A stretch of DNA of 64,000 bases from Labia minor (GCA_963082975.1 OY720344.1:80588053-80652052), one strand, 5' to 3'. Positions 1 to 11,512 are shown, counted from the stretch's first letter. Translations and numbers: made by a program. Notes: a model not told the origin generated them from the letters alone.

Positions 1-200
1 TGCTACGCTAACTCAATCAGCCTCGTTTCTTGTCTTTATCACCGTTCAAAGCAGACTAAAGAAAATTTTTTATTTTTAATTTATCTATTTCCAATGAATT
101 GGCCGGGCGCCTTATCGCTTGATGATAAAAAGGAACAAATTGTTCTGGCAATGCCCTTTCACTTCATACATTCTTTTTACATGGAATTATTGTTAATAAT
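1..200. other. Unassigned left flank of the copia insertion
   Basis: The first 170 bases are less AT-rich than most of the window. They contain an open stretch from an ATG at 94, but the frame soon runs into low-complexity sequence and enters the copia LTR. No protein family is recognised. It could be part of a host exon or an old repeat; the sequence does not decide. Confidence 0.3.
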
Positions 201-205
201 AATAT

Positions 206-426
206 TGTTGGGTGTGATGCGGGAGGTGATAAGAATAGATTTGAGATTATTATTATATATATATTTATATTCAATCAAAGAGTGATATATTTTACATAAA
301 AGATTATATTACATTGAGTGTATTGAAAAGGTAAAAGGTAAAAGGTAAAAGGTTAAGAGTGGGGAGGCAATCTTGCCGACTTCATGTCTTCAATCTCCAA
401 GTCGTCGGTTGGCGCATATTTTAACA
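206..426 (-). repeat. 3' LTR of the copia element
   Basis: This is a 221-bp LTR identical to the copy at 4570-4790. On the element strand it starts TGTTAAAATATG and ends CACCCAACA. It contains a short run of GGTAAAA units at about 331-355. A minus-strand purine tract lies just inside it. Confidence 0.93.
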
Positions 427-435
427 CCCCCTCTC
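427..435 (-). promoter_or_regulatory. Polypurine tract of the copia element
   Basis: On the element strand this reads GAGAGGGGG and abuts the 3' LTR directly. That is the expected position for the primer of plus-strand DNA synthesis in LTR retrotransposons. Confidence 0.8.
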
Positions 436-454
436 AAACGATGACTCCGATTCT

Positions 455-3400
455 TCATTCAAAGGAATTTTCATTCAATAACCCCATGCTATTGCTGCAG
501 AAGTCGTGTTTTTCTCTAGATAGGGCCTTGGTAAGTACATCAGCAGGCATATCTTCCGTAGGTATATAATTTATTCTTAAGTCTTCATTTTTTAGAACTT
601 CACGGATGTAATGATGCCTTATATCTATATGTTTTGTTCGAGAATGGTGAACTGGGTTCTCAGCAAGTCGAAGAGCTCCTTGGTTATCACAGCTGATTGT
701 TATGATCATTGGTGATATTCCTATTTCCTTTAGAAAGTTCTGTATACATGTAGCTTCTCTTGCCGATTCGCTGAGAGCCATGTATTCAGCTTCGACACTT
801 GATAGTGCCACAGTAGCTTGCTTCTTCGCCTCCCAGGATATTGCTGATCCTCCATATTTAAAAACATATCCTGTATATGATCTCCTGTCAAATTTGCAAT
901 TACCCCAGTCAGCATCAGCGAATCCTTCAACGCACAATTTTGTTTTCTTGTACATTAACCCTTTATTGATAGTACCTTTAAGATAGCGTAGGATCCGTTT
1001 CGCGGCTTTCCAATGACTTTCATTATAACAATTGTTAAATTGGCTCAAGAAATTCACTGCATAGGTTATGTCTGGTCTAGTGCCTATGGCCAAGTACATG
1101 AGAGAACCAATAAGTTGTCTATATGGTATGCTCTTCATTGTGTCTTCACATATATTATCTGTTTTTGTTAAAGTATTAGAAGAGTCCATAGGCGTAGAAA
1201 CAGACTTACATTCTTGCATATTATATCTAAACAATAAATCATTAATATATTTCTTTTGAAAGAGAAATATTTCATTTTTATTTTCATTCGATTTGAATTC
1301 TATACCTAAACAGTATTTTATATATTTTAAATCTCTCATTTCGAATTTTTCGGCTAAGTTTTTCTTGATACGTTTTATCCATTCTTCATCTTTTGAAGCT
1401 ATAATCATGTCATCTACGTAGACTCCTATAAACATATAGTCTTCGTCCCTTTTGTTAACGTATAGGCATGAATCATATTTTGTTTCTACAAAACCTAATT
1501 TTAATAATGTTTCGTGGAGTTTCTTGTACCACTGCCTTCCGGATTGTTTTAGTCCATATAATGCCTTTTTTAAGGCGCATACTTTATCCCCTTTATTTAA
1601 TTCTTTCAGCATTTCTATTGCTTCTTTTCTTAGGGATGGATCTGTAGAATTTTTCAAGTTTTCTAAAGTTTCTTTTAGATTTTTGGGAATCTCCATATAT
1701 ATTGGATTCTCTAGTTCTCCATTGAGGTATGCTGTTTGAATGTCCATTTGATGTATCTTCATCTTCATTTCCATACTTAATGCCATAAGCATTCGCACAG
1801 TACTGAGTCGAAGGACTGGAGCAAACGTCTCTTCGAAATCGATTCCAGGTTGTTGGGAATAACCTTTAGCCACTAATCGAGCTTTTCTTCTTTCAAGGGT
1901 CCCATCTGGATTCAATTTTTCCTTGAAAACAAATTTACTCCCTATAACTTTCCTATCAGTAGGTCTATCACATATGTTCCATGTTTTATTTTTCAATAGG
2001 GAAATAAATTCATTTGATATAGGGTCTTTCCATTTGTTTAAATTAAAATTTTCAGACATATATTCGTCATTATAAAAACTTGATTCGTTAATTAGATTGT
2101 TTACTTCGTCAATTTGATTTTCGTCTTCTTTATTTACTTCATCGTTGCGATTTCGTTCGGAATTGGAATCCTTTTCCGTGTTTTCTGGAATAACAGGCAG
2201 GACTTTGTATTTATATTCAAGAGCTGGTCGTCCTCTAGATCCTGTATGAATGATTTTAGGGCGTCCTCTTCCTCTTGTATAGATTTGTTTTTCGTTATCT
2301 CCGTTTATAGAATTTGTTGGAGAGATTGAGTCCTCATTCGGAGTAGTATCATTTTGTTTCAAAAAGGGTAGCATGATATAATTGTCTTCATTATTTTCAT
2401 CCTCTTTTTCAAAATTTAAACTATTAAAAATATTTTCATTAATTATTTTTATATCACGGGTTACTATGGTTTTCTTTTCTTTCTTCAGCCATACTCGATA
2501 TGCTTTGTTTTCTTCAGAATATCCTAAAACAATACATTCTGACGACCTTGGTTCAAATTTCCTTATGTTAGGATTCTTGTTTAAACAATATCCTCTTGAA
2601 CCAAAAGTTCTGAAATAACGCATATTAGGCTTCTTACCTTTTAATAATGTATAAGGAATTTCTCTATTTAAGGCGCTACATGGACATCTGTTCCTTATAT
2701 AAGCTGCAGTATTTATTGCCTCTGCCCAAAATCGCTCCGGAAGATTAGCTTGAAGAAGCATGCATCTTGCCATATCCAATAATGTGCGATTTTGTCGCTC
2801 GGCCACTCCATTTTGTTGAGGTGTATGTGGAACACTTAATCTCCTTTGGATTCCATGGATTTTCAGGTATTCTGAAAAATAATTAGATAAATATTCACAT
2901 CCATTGTCCGTTTGTAAAAATTTTATTCTTTTGCCCGTTAGATTTTCAACTCTGTTTTTATATTCTTTGAACGCTTCAAAGGCTTCACTTTTTTTCTTCA
3001 AAAATTTCACTTCAACCCATCTAGTTTTATCATCGATAAATGTTATAAAATATTTATTTCCTCCTTGAGAATTACATTTCATTGGTCCACAGATATCTGA
3101 ATGTATAATTTCATTTATCATTACATTCCGTTTGGAATTTGAAGGAAATGGTGTTTGGGACATTTTTCCCTTAATACATATTTCACACATGGGTAAGTGT
3201 TCATTTTTTAAATTAATTGATTTGATTCGTTTCAAATCTTTCTCATTTAAATGTCCTAGTCTATTATGCCATAACTGTATTTTTGATATATTATCAGGCT
3301 TTTCAACAGTTTTTGCATAAACACTATCACTCTCTCTTATGTAATACAAGTCATTAACTCTATCAGCAATTGAAGAAACTTGCCCTTTTGAGTCAATTAT

Positions 3401-4459
3401 TTTTGCGCATTTCTTATCAAATATTACTTTAAAATTTTTATCAGTAATTTTAGATACCGACATAAGATTAGTTTTAAGATTAGGTACATGCAAAGCATTT
3501 CCAATCGTTATGTGGTTATCTATTTTGCCATTATTAGCATAAATTTCTAGACTTCCTCTTCCAATTGCATTTGTGCTGGAAGAATCAGCTAAGTTTACTT
3601 TATTTTTAATACTTTTAAAATTTTTAAATGAGGTGCGTGAATTACTCATATGCGAAGTGCATCCACTATCGAGACACCATCTGTTATTTTGACTATTGTA
3701 TTCATTAAAAACTGATAAAACTGCATTATACGAATGGGACTCTTCAGATTTATTTTTATATTTAATTCTACTATCTTTCCCTTTATGACCGTATAAATTG
3801 CATTTATTACATTTGCCATTAAATTTTGTTTTTCTAGGAAAATTATAAATTCTAGGCTTATTATTAGTTGCTAATGCATTATCATTAATTGCTTTGGAAT
3901 TCCTAGAATCACTTTCTTCTATGATTTTTATTTTTAAATTTTCTGCCAAGGGTAAATTATCCCTTGATTCAATGGCGCATCTGAAATTATCATATTCGTC
4001 GGGGAGACTATATAACAAAATTATTGATAATAAATCATCATTAATAGATATTTCAAGGTCATTTAGTTTGTCTACGACATCAAAGAAATTATCTAGAAAT
4101 GACCTGACGTCATCTCCTATTTTTAATTTATTCAATAGCAATGATTTTAGTAATGTGGCCTTTCGAGCTGGCCCTTTGGATTGGTATATTGTATGTAATT
4201 TTTGCCATACCTGGTTTGACGTTGTGCAATCTTTAATTTGTTTCAATTCAGATGGATTGATTGCTAAAATAAGATCTGACCTTGCCTTGGAATCTTCCTT
4301 CATCCATCTTTTTGCAGCCTCACTATCACTGGGCTTTTTGCACTCACCAACGACATAATCCCAAAGATCGTTTTTTATTAAAATTGCTTCCATTTGAATT
4401 TTCCACGTGTCAAAATTTTCTTTTCCTAGTGAATCAATTTTGATTGGCACTGTCGACAT
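455..4459 (-). CDS. gag-pol: Copia-type Gag-Pol polyprotein, intact frame
   Basis: A single uninterrupted 1334-residue frame encodes all functions needed for copia retrotransposition. Visible order: Gag/UBN2-like region (about 8-185); zinc knuckle (217-230); aspartic protease DSG at D264; GAG-pre-integrase HHCC region (about 395-435); integrase core with D455, D518 and E554; copia reverse transcriptase (about 825-1090) with YVDD at 1014-1017; RNase H with D1182, E1223 and D1258; and the usual ending TEDMPADVLTKAL. Length and order fit one-frame copia elements. The start is the first ATG about 95 bases inside the primer-binding site. One oddity: the zinc knuckle reads Cys217, Cys220, His225, Ser230, so the last Cys is Ser (codon AGT, one step from TGT). 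Whether the element can still move is unknown. Confidence 0.93.
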   Translation of the reverse strand: MSTVPIKIDSLGKENFDTWKIQMEAILIKNDLWDYVVGECKKPSDSEAAKRWMKEDSKARSDLILAINPSELKQIKDCTTSNQVWQKLHTIYQSKGPARKATLLKSLLLNKLKIGDDVRSFLDNFFDVVDKLNDLEISINDDLLSIILLYSLPDEYDNFRCAIESRDNLPLAENLKIKIIEESDSRNSKAINDNALATNNKPRIYNFPRKTKFNGKCNKCNLYGHKGKDSRIKYKNKSEESHSYNAVLSVFNEYNSQNNRWCLDSGCTSHMSNSRTSFKNFKSIKNKVNLADSSSTNAIGRGSLEIYANNGKIDNHITIGNALHVPNLKTNLMSVSKITDKNFKVIFDKKCAKIIDSKGQVSSIADRVNDLYYIRESDSVYAKTVEKPDNISKIQLWHNRLGHLNEKDLKRIKSINLKNEHLPMCEICIKGKMSQTPFPSNSKRNVMINEIIHSDICGPMKCNSQGGNKYFITFIDDKTRWVEVKFLKKKSEAFEAFKEYKNRVENLTGKRIKFLQTDNGCEYLSNYFSEYLKIHGIQRRLSVPHTPQQNGVAERQNRTLLDMARCMLLQANLPERFWAEAINTAAYIRNRCPCSALNREIPYTLLKGKKPNMRYFRTFGSRGYCLNKNPNIRKFEPRSSECIVLGYSEENKAYRVWLKKEKKTIVTRDIKIINENIFNSLNFEKEDENNEDNYIMLPFLKQNDTTPNEDSISPTNSINGDNEKQIYTRGRGRPKIIHTGSRGRPALEYKYKVLPVIPENTEKDSNSERNRNDEVNKEDENQIDEVNNLINESSFYNDEYMSENFNLNKWKDPISNEFISLLKNKTWNICDRPTDRKVIGSKFVFKEKLNPDGTLERRKARLVAKGYSQQPGIDFEETFAPVLRLSTVRMLMALSMEMKMKIHQMDIQTAYLNGELENPIYMEIPKNLKETLENLKNSTDPSLRKEAIEMLKELNKGDKVCALKKALYGLKQSGRQWYKKLHETLLKLGFVETKYDSCLYVNKRDEDYMFIGVYVDDMIIASKDEEWIKRIKKNLAEKFEMRDLKYIKYCLGIEFKSNENKNEIFLFQKKYINDLLFRYNMQECKSVSTPMDSSNTLTKTDNICEDTMKSIPYRQLIGSLMYLAIGTRPDITYAVNFLSQFNNCYNESHWKAAKRILRYLKGTINKGLMYKKTKLCVEGFADADWGNCKFDRRSYTGYVFKYGGSAISWEAKKQATVALSSVEAEYMALSESAREATCIQNFLKEIGISPMIITISCDNQGALRLAENPVHHSRTKHIDIRHHYIREVLKNEDLRINYIPTEDMPADVLTKALSREKHDFCSNSMGLLNENSFE

Positions 4460-4553
4460 ATTGAAAATTTCTTGTGTTTATTTTCTTCAAAGAAAAAAAA
4501 TTTTTTTATTCAAATTCGATCGTGTTTCTATTTATCACTTATCACATGTATCT

Positions 4554-4567
4554 CTGGGCCCATAACC
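4554..4567 (-). promoter_or_regulatory. Half-tRNA primer-binding site (initiator tRNA-Met)
   Basis: The + strand reads CTGGGCCCATAACC two bases inside the 5' LTR. This matches the anticodon-stem region of initiator tRNA-Met, with CAT as the anticodon. Copia-type elements are known to prime from the 5' half of this tRNA, cut within the anticodon loop region, rather than from its 3' end. Confidence 0.85.
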
Positions 4568-4569
4568 TT

Positions 4570-4790
4570 TGTTGGGTGTGATGCGGGAGGTGATAAGAAT
4601 AGATTTGAGATTATTATTATATATATATTTATATTCAATCAAAGAGTGATATATTTTACATAAAAGATTATATTACATTGAGTGTATTGAAAAGGTAAAA
4701 GGTAAAAGGTAAAAGGTTAAGAGTGGGGAGGCAATCTTGCCGACTTCATGTCTTCAATCTCCAAGTCGTCGGTTGGCGCATATTTTAACA
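4570..4790 (-). repeat. 5' LTR of the copia element
   Basis: This is a 221-bp LTR identical to 206-426. On the minus strand it carries the promoter of the element. It is followed by the primer-binding site and a leader of about 95 bases before the Gag-Pol start at 4459. AATAT at 4791-4795 is the right-hand target duplication. Confidence 0.93.
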
Positions 4791-4795
4791 AATAT

Positions 4796-5532
4796 TATTA
4801 TTTATTTTATTTTTAATTTTATTGGTTTTTGATAAATTATGTTGGTACACAAATAATAAAATTTATAAAAAAAAATACATTAATAAATTTAATACCTGTA
4901 AAAAAACCTTAATTACAGAAATAACTAACTTCTATTCAAACTAATTGTTAAATAAATATGTATTATATATGACAACACTTCATATATTATTTTATAAAGT
5001 AATATTGAAAATTGAATCTAAAATAAATAAATATTCCTTTTATTGACAAGAAAAATATAATATTTAATTTGTTATTTTTTCATTTAAATTTTTTTTCTTG
5101 TTTAATTATATGAATTTTCTAATTAGACGAAAAGCCGGTGAAAAAGTCGGAAATTCATGATTTATTTACACTCTAGAAAGATTTGTGCATAAATAAATAT
5201 TGTTTTTCTTTTGAAAAAAGAAAATTATATATATGGAAACATTTTTTAATAATTTATTATATCAAGCAGTTAAACCACATGAAAAAAATATTCATTACTC
5301 TTAAAAAATGTACACTTAAAAATCCTCGCTTAACGTCTTCTCGTATTGCATCTTTTCGACTTAATGTTGTAGTCTAAAATTCCAAAAAAAAAAAAATTAT
5401 TTAAAAAAATTTTAATTTTTTAAACTATAATATGTTATCATAATATCATGTAGTTACAATTGCTTTTGTATTAAATCAATAAGTTTCTTACATTCAGAAA
5501 ATCATATGAAAAGAATTTTATTTTTATTTTTT
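4796..5532. other. AT-rich stretch, nothing recognised
   Basis: A/T runs and short open stretches only. I see no gene, repeat end or RNA. Confidence 0.5.
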
Positions 5533-6085
5533 ACTATCTCGCCAGATGTCGAGATTTTGATGTTTTTATACGTTTTGAAGGTCCCTGAGTCATTTTCAGT
5601 AAGGGTGAGAAAAATGTCTGTGTATTTGTGTGTGTATATAGACAAGATTACGCAAAAACCGTTTGAACTAGAATAATGAAATTTGGTACACGGGCATTAT
5701 TCAAAATTCGTAGTTTTCTATCAACTTCTGAGAAATGCAGCTCATCCGGAAGAGGCTCATTACCTACCACGTTTTCATTTTTTTTCCTCTAAACTCACCG
5801 TAAAAATAAAGATATATGGTTGATAGTTCTTCAATTGATTAAAAATGGTATAAAACTGCTATATATAGAATTTCAGCTTGATTGAATCGTTGAAAGTACC
5901 GGAATTAATTTTTTTGCACGTTGACTGGCAATCACGCGCCAGCATGTGAACAAAGAGCCAAACGCGCTAGTTTAATAAATATTATTTATTAATTTTAATT
6001 TATAATTTATTTTATTAAATTTAAATATAATATATGTTATTTAATCCAATTCAAATTGCGAGATAGTCGAGTGGAGACACTTCAG
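5533..6085 (+). repeat. Dispersed repeat family R, copy 1
   Basis: A repeat of about 550 bp with related copies at 9059-9580, 31805-32699 (reversed) and 45235-46970 (reversed). It starts ACTATCTCGC and carries the inverse GCGAGATAGT at 6058-6067, a 10-bp terminal inverted repeat. It includes a GT-rich tract near 5615-5640, the phrase ATTCAAAATTCGTAGTTTTC and an A/T-rich tail. No coding capacity is visible. It is probably a non-autonomous mobile element; the superfamily is not identified. Confidence 0.7.
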
Positions 6086-7504
6086 CTCATTTTTTTATAA
6101 AGCGATGTTTTTTATTTTATTATTAGTAATTGTTTAGTTTTAAAATACGATTTTTAATGAAATATATGTATACATCATCTTATTTAATAAAATAGTATTT
6201 TTTCTTGTTTAATAAACCTTTTCTTATGACATTATTTTAATACCTTATTTTGAGTCGTTATTAGTTGGATATCGTAAGTGATGGAACGCCTCTACGACGT
6301 TAAACGAGGTCTGCCTAGATTCATATATATTTATTTTTGTTTTTTTGTTTTTTTTTTCTTGCTTTTGCTTTCAATGAATTCTTGTTGGGCCGGTGTTGAC
6401 TTGGTGCTTTTAAATAAATAATAAATCGTATTTGAGATAGGGAACGGCCATTGGCTATTGGGTCAATCAATGGACTGACTCAAATTAGACAGACAAGACA
6501 AGGTCAGAGTAACCCCCGGAAATTCTTTCTATTTATCCTCATGGGATCAATGATTGGCCGAGATCTCGTCCAATCCATTTTTATTACGATTAAACTAACA
6601 TGAAAACATAAATCGTAAGATAAAATGTAGTTGAGTAGATTTTATATATATTAAATCTAAATTTGAATATTGAGAGATTTTTAAAAGATTAATTCTCAAA
6701 TGTTCCAAAAATAACAATTGGAAATCAAATTGGTATAATCCTGAGAATAAAGAAAAGGACAAGAGTTCAAACAATTTTATAAAATAATATTTATGATTAA
6801 AAATGAGAACTTAAATAAAATAGCAAAAAACGCTAATATTAATTGAAATCCCAATAAATGCCAATAATCTCAATAATCTTAAAAAAAATTCCTCTCCGCG
6901 ACTCAACATTCCCCCAATACATAATTATAATAAATAAATTCTCAAAAGGGTTTATTTTCACAATTATTGGTAAAAATAAAAACTCGATTATAATATATGA
7001 AAATTCTCTTCAAAATTCTTTGATTGAAAATTCTCTCGTGAAAAAGTAAATTCAAAAGAACTCAAAAAAAAAAAAGTTAGATACATTGAAATTGACTTTG
7101 AAATTATTAAAACTTTTAATTGTTGAATTATTATTTTTAAGTATGCGTACTTACAAGTTATTTTATACTTTTTTAAGTGGATCAGCATTTTATGTACATA
7201 AAAGATTTGGGACAAATTTATTTATTAATTTATCTATAAGTCTAATAAAATAACAATAAAATGTAACCTAAACCTCTAAATGAAGAAGGATGCAATTGAC
7301 AGATAATAATTCTACTTAAATTATAAATAAATACATAAACTACTGCACCTATATCATTCAGAAAGTCCTTAACTACTAATCAACAGTTTCTCTTTAATTT
7401 CTATTCTCTCTCAATTGCCTCATATTTTTATCTTTATGTAAACATGTGAATTCTGCTGGAAAAAAATGAATAAAAAAAAATTGTTAAAAAACAACAATTC
7501 AACT
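6086..7504. other. AT-rich stretch with a GC-richer patch holding CCAAT-like boxes
   Basis: Mostly A/T. Between about 6270 and 6570 the base composition rises and several ATTGG/CCAAT boxes occur (near 6451-6468, 6553 and 6569). That patch could be promoter or UTR sequence of a host gene, but no exon or TATA arrangement is clear. The rest holds nothing recognised. Confidence 0.3.
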
Positions 7505-7925
7505 TTTTATTTTATTTTATTTTTTTTTTTTTTTTTTGGGAAGGGGAAATCCTCATTGACACTCCGAGGTAGTGGCGGACTTCTACCAGCTAAAACGCCT
7601 TCCTTGGTCAGTCTCCAAGTCCCCCCCCCCCGGAACTGCCATAGGGGTGGGGAAGAAAGCCGGGACACCCGTTGCAATCAGCATTGTGTATTAAAAGACG
7701 TGTACCAATGCAAGTAATCCGGTTACTGCTCATTGTACCTTTGTTCGCCAACATCTCTCTTCATAGGTATCTGACAATCTCCCATTGTTTCTTCCCCCTC
7801 AGCATAACTTCTATAAGGTTATCTGCTGGTAACCTTGCTTCTATCCTAGGATAGGGTATTCATCTAATTTTGAGCAGACTTTTTGTCCTCAAGATTAGCA
7901 AAGAGCCAGGAGCATAACGAAAGAC
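7505..7925 (-). mobile_element. Probable A-tailed retroposon 3' end (LINE-like), minus strand
   Basis: A long T-run at about 7505-7537 reads as a poly-A tail on the minus strand. It follows a GC-rich non-coding block (7538-7925) unlike its surroundings, with an 11-base C run at 7621-7631. This architecture fits the 3' UTR of a truncated LINE or a retroposed RNA. No coding motif remains and no target duplication was found. Confidence 0.4.
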
Positions 7926-9058
7926 ACATTTAAATAATATTAATTAAATTAAATAATTTTTCATTTACCGTTGATTAACAATAAATCAATAATTTTCCCA
8001 TGAAATTAATTTTCCTTTTGGTAATTATTCAAGTAAACGCATTTTCGTGGATTTGGATAATACTTACCAGTGGGTTCCTTTTGCAATTCCAAATAAACTT
8101 TTCTTATTAAATTTTTTCGGGCCTCTTCTAGTTTACGAGATAAAAATTATTAAAAATAAGTTTAAGTTGGACAGATTAGCTGGTTATGAACGTCGAAATG
8201 TACCATTCAGTAATGTTTTATTGACTAATTCACTAATTATTCACTTATTCACTAATTTTCAGTTTGGATTTTTTATATCCAAACCGAACTTATAAAAACA
8301 GAAATTTAGTGCGCCCTCTAGCTAAACGTATAAAACATGCTTGCTAAATAAAATATCAATGGATATACTCTTTGAATTCATATCCTAATTACAATTACAT
8401 TATATATCTTTATTTTTCTCTATTCTTTTAATTTTATATTATTTTTCTGGTCATTTTATATTTCTATTTATTTTCTAATCATGTTTTAGTAAATAAATTC
8501 TTTCTATATTAGTTCATATCACTCTTTGTATATTTTGGGGAAGGAAGTTAACTCGTTTCGTGTTTTTCTTTCATTCTTTATACATCTTCGTCACCCTTGC
8601 TTGACTTTGTGAGCTTATATTCCTTTTCTTCCTTAACTCTTCAATTTCCTCTCAGACTAGGCATTTTTCCTCTTTGCCCTTTCTCTCCTATGAGTTTCGC
8701 TTTTTCCTCTCCGGTATTTTAATCGACATACAAAAGAGTTTATATATAAATATATATTATCTTTCTCTCACACAAAGATTTTGTTCTTATTTATTTATCT
8801 TAAAAATTTTCAAATATTTTTAATATGGTGAAAAATATATATCTACTGAACTTAAAAATTTTTGACTGCATCATCTATATTTCTACAACCGCTCATATCC
8901 TGAATTATTTTTATCTAACAATCTTCTCTCAATTATTATTAATCCATGGACTATCCACTGATAGGTCCTCATTTGGTTTCCTGTTAAACAAACTTCTCAT
9001 CGATACAAATCACATGGTTTAACGAAAATAAATCATAATACAATTAATACAACTTTTT
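7926..9058. other. AT-rich stretch, nothing recognised
   Basis: A/T-rich sequence with a pyrimidine-rich section at about 8540-8770. No gene or repeat end is recognised. Confidence 0.45.
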
Positions 9059-9580
9059 CGATCACGAAAATTTTCGATGTTGAGATTTTTATGTTTTTAT
9101 AAATTTTGAAGGTCCCTGAGTCATTTTCACTAAGATTGAGAAAAATGTCTGTGTGTGTGTATGTATGTGTGTATGTATGTAGACAAGATTGCGCAAAAAC
9201 GGTTTGAACTAGAATAATGAAATTTGGTTCACATGCATTATTCAAAATTCGTAGTTTTCTATCAACTATTGAGAAATGTAGATCATTAGGAAGAGGACCA
9301 TTATCTACAACGTTTTGATATTTTTACTCTAAACCGACCGTAAAAATAAAGATATATGTTTGATAGTTTTTCACATGATTATATAATAATGATTGTATAA
9401 AACTGCTATATATAGAATTGCAGCTCGATTGAATCGCTGAAAGTACCGGAATTAATTTTTTGGTGACATTCTAATAAGGAGCCAAATATATATTTATTAA
9501 TTTATAATTAACTAAATTTAATTTAAATATAATATATGTTTTAATTAATCCAATTCAAATTTGCTGAAGAGACACTCCAG
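9059..9580 (+). repeat. Dispersed repeat family R, copy 2
   Basis: It matches copy 1 in order and orientation. Shared parts are the CGAAAATTTTCGATGT region, the GT-rich microsatellite at about 9147-9180, the ATTCAAAATTCGTAG block and the end GAGACACTCC. The terminal ACTATCTCGC is missing on the left, so this copy is truncated. Confidence 0.7.
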
Positions 9581-10864
9581 ATTTTTTAAATTGTAATTAT
9601 AACCTAAGGCAAACCTAAATAAAATTATATTATTATTTAAGTGATCGAAGGTATCTCATCCGCACATAAAATTAATGTATGAATAATAACTCTAAATAAT
9701 ATAATAAATTGTGGTTTTATTCACTATATAAATATTTCGCTTCAAGTATTAATTTTAAATATATATTTTCTGTTATTAATTTATTTCAAAAACCATATTA
9801 TACTTTAAACTTAAATTTTTTTATAAATCTATTCTTGATTTTAGATAAAAAAAGTTTAATAAAAACAGCGTTAAATAAATATTTTACCGACAACATTCGT
9901 GACTGAATTTATCTTGATTATTAATTCGTTAATAAAACCCATTTTATAAATTAAGTAAATTTAAATAGGTGTATTTATTTATTTTTATGAATAGAGAAAT
10001 ACGATAAGAGTTTCGATTGAAATTAGTACCTTTAATTACCATTAAGAAACAAATTGAATAATATTATAATATAATAATAACCTCCCTGTTTATAAAAGAT
10101 TTTTTCAATTTTAATTGATTCTTTTTGAATTTATTTTTATTAAAAATGATATATAAAGGTTTTTTTACTTGACAAATTATGATTATAAACTAATTTGATT
10201 ATAATAATGATGAATAAAAGAAAGAATTTGTTCGATAGCTCGATATTTTATAGAAAAAAATAATATTAAGAATCATTTGTATTAAATGATATTAATAAAA
10301 AGATTTTTTCGTTTGTTCATTCCTTTCAGAAAATATTTTTATTCATAAAAAAAAAAGAAAGTAAATAATAATCTTTTATTTTTAAAATTCAATTTTTGAC
10401 ATGAATAAGCAATTTTATTTTTTTTTTTCAAGAGAATTAATAAATGGAAATAAATATTCTAGTTTAGAAATAAACCTCTGTTGTCCAAAATATCAATCAA
10501 CTAATGGTAACATGTCAACCAAGAATCAACAAAACTTCATTCAAACTGTAAATTAATATTAAGATTAAAATAACTCTAAAATAAATAGAATATTTCAAAA
10601 CCTAATAAGACGGAGAGGTAGGGATTAAATTCCTGCAAAATTTGGAAATGAAAATAAACTAAACCGTAATCGTTTTATTATTGATAATAAACCCTTAAAT
10701 ATTATATCTACCAAAGGCTTGAAGAATATTTAATAAAACATATATTAATTAAAATTCACTCTAATAGAATAAATTCATTTTTTAAGGCAACTACACTCTA
10801 TTCGACCATTCAAGATATAATATTTATTTATATATAACATTTTTTTTTAAGTATAAATCATATA
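9581..10864. other. AT-rich stretch, nothing recognised
   Basis: Extremely A/T-rich with no supported gene, RNA or transposon end. Confidence 0.45.
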
Positions 10865-10945
10865 ATTTTTGTACTTAATGAAGTTTGAACTCATCCAAGA
10901 CATTATCAATTGGATAAGTGAAAAAGTTAAATTGTTATTTGTATG
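10865..10945 (-). repeat. tRNA-like SINE fragment, family W, copy 1
   Basis: On the minus strand a box-B-like GAGTTCAAACTT (10882-10892) follows a TATCCAATTG segment. The same order is seen at 11440-11512 and 23675-23752. I read these as decayed copies of a small tRNA-derived SINE. Similarity is short, so confidence is low. Confidence 0.3.
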
Positions 10946-11439
10946 AAATTATTAATTAAACTTTTGTGAATTAATCGTCATTGATTTAGATATATATTAA
11001 TTTGATTAGTTTATTTAATTTTTATTTTATTTTATTTTTATTAATGTCAAATACCTTAGTATTTGTTAGAAATTCAATAGTCGTTCGGGTAGTGGTAGTA
11101 ATATTAATATGTAGATTAGTAGTCATTTCAAAGTCAAACTTAGGAAACGAAGATTTTTTTCAAAAATGTAATTTATTATTGTTATTTGAATTAATTTTGG
11201 AAACGATTCGGGTCAATGTTACCCTTTAAAAGATTTAATATTAATAACCATTCAAAACGCTTTAGGAAATCTCCAAACTGACTTATAAAGGAATAAATAA
11301 TATAAATTGAACTTTTAATTACAATTAATATGATAAATACATAAATATACATAAATTATTAGTAAAGTATCGTATTAATTATTAATAATCAATATTTATT
11401 AAATTAATAGAATTATTCATAAATGTTAACAAAAGCGCA
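10946..11439. other. AT-rich stretch, nothing recognised
   Basis: An open stretch at 11002-11229 has no recognisable family and is biased to Val/Leu/Ile by A/T composition. I do not call it a gene. Confidence 0.4.
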
Positions 11440-11512
11440 GTTTGTAGGTAAGTTATTGAACTAGTGAACTTAAGAGGAAGGTTCAATCCTCATCGAGTTT
11501 ACAAAAATTATT
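11440..11512 (+). repeat. tRNA-like SINE fragment, family W, copy 2
   Basis: It carries a good box B, GGTTCAATCC, at 11480-11489, preceded by GGTAAGTTATTGAACTAGTG and followed by CATCGAGTTTAC and A/T sequence. It resembles the tRNA-derived head of a SINE but does not fold as a real tRNA by eye. Confidence 0.35.

Larger units (their letters stand above)
201..4795 (-). mobile_element. Complete Copia-superfamily LTR retrotransposon with 5-bp target duplication
   Basis: Two 221-bp direct repeats (206-426 and 4570-4790) read the same at every base. They begin TGTTGGG and end TTTTAACA, so each has the TG...CA ends of an LTR. The direct repeat AATAT flanks the whole unit at 201-205 and 4791-4795. 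Between the LTRs lies one long Gag-Pol frame on the minus strand. A primer-binding site is inside the 5' LTR (4554-4567) and a purine tract on the minus strand (427-435) is inside the 3' LTR. Identical LTRs and an open frame indicate a recent insertion (inference). The order integrase before reverse transcriptase assigns it to Copia rather than Gypsy or BEL. Confidence 0.95.

Noticed and set aside
3894-4358. 154-codon open stretch on the plus strand
   Set aside because: It lies antisense to the copia Gag region and has no motif of its own; it is a shadow of the real frame.
11002-11229. 75-codon open stretch
   Set aside because: Low-complexity hydrophobic composition driven by A/T content, with no family resemblance.
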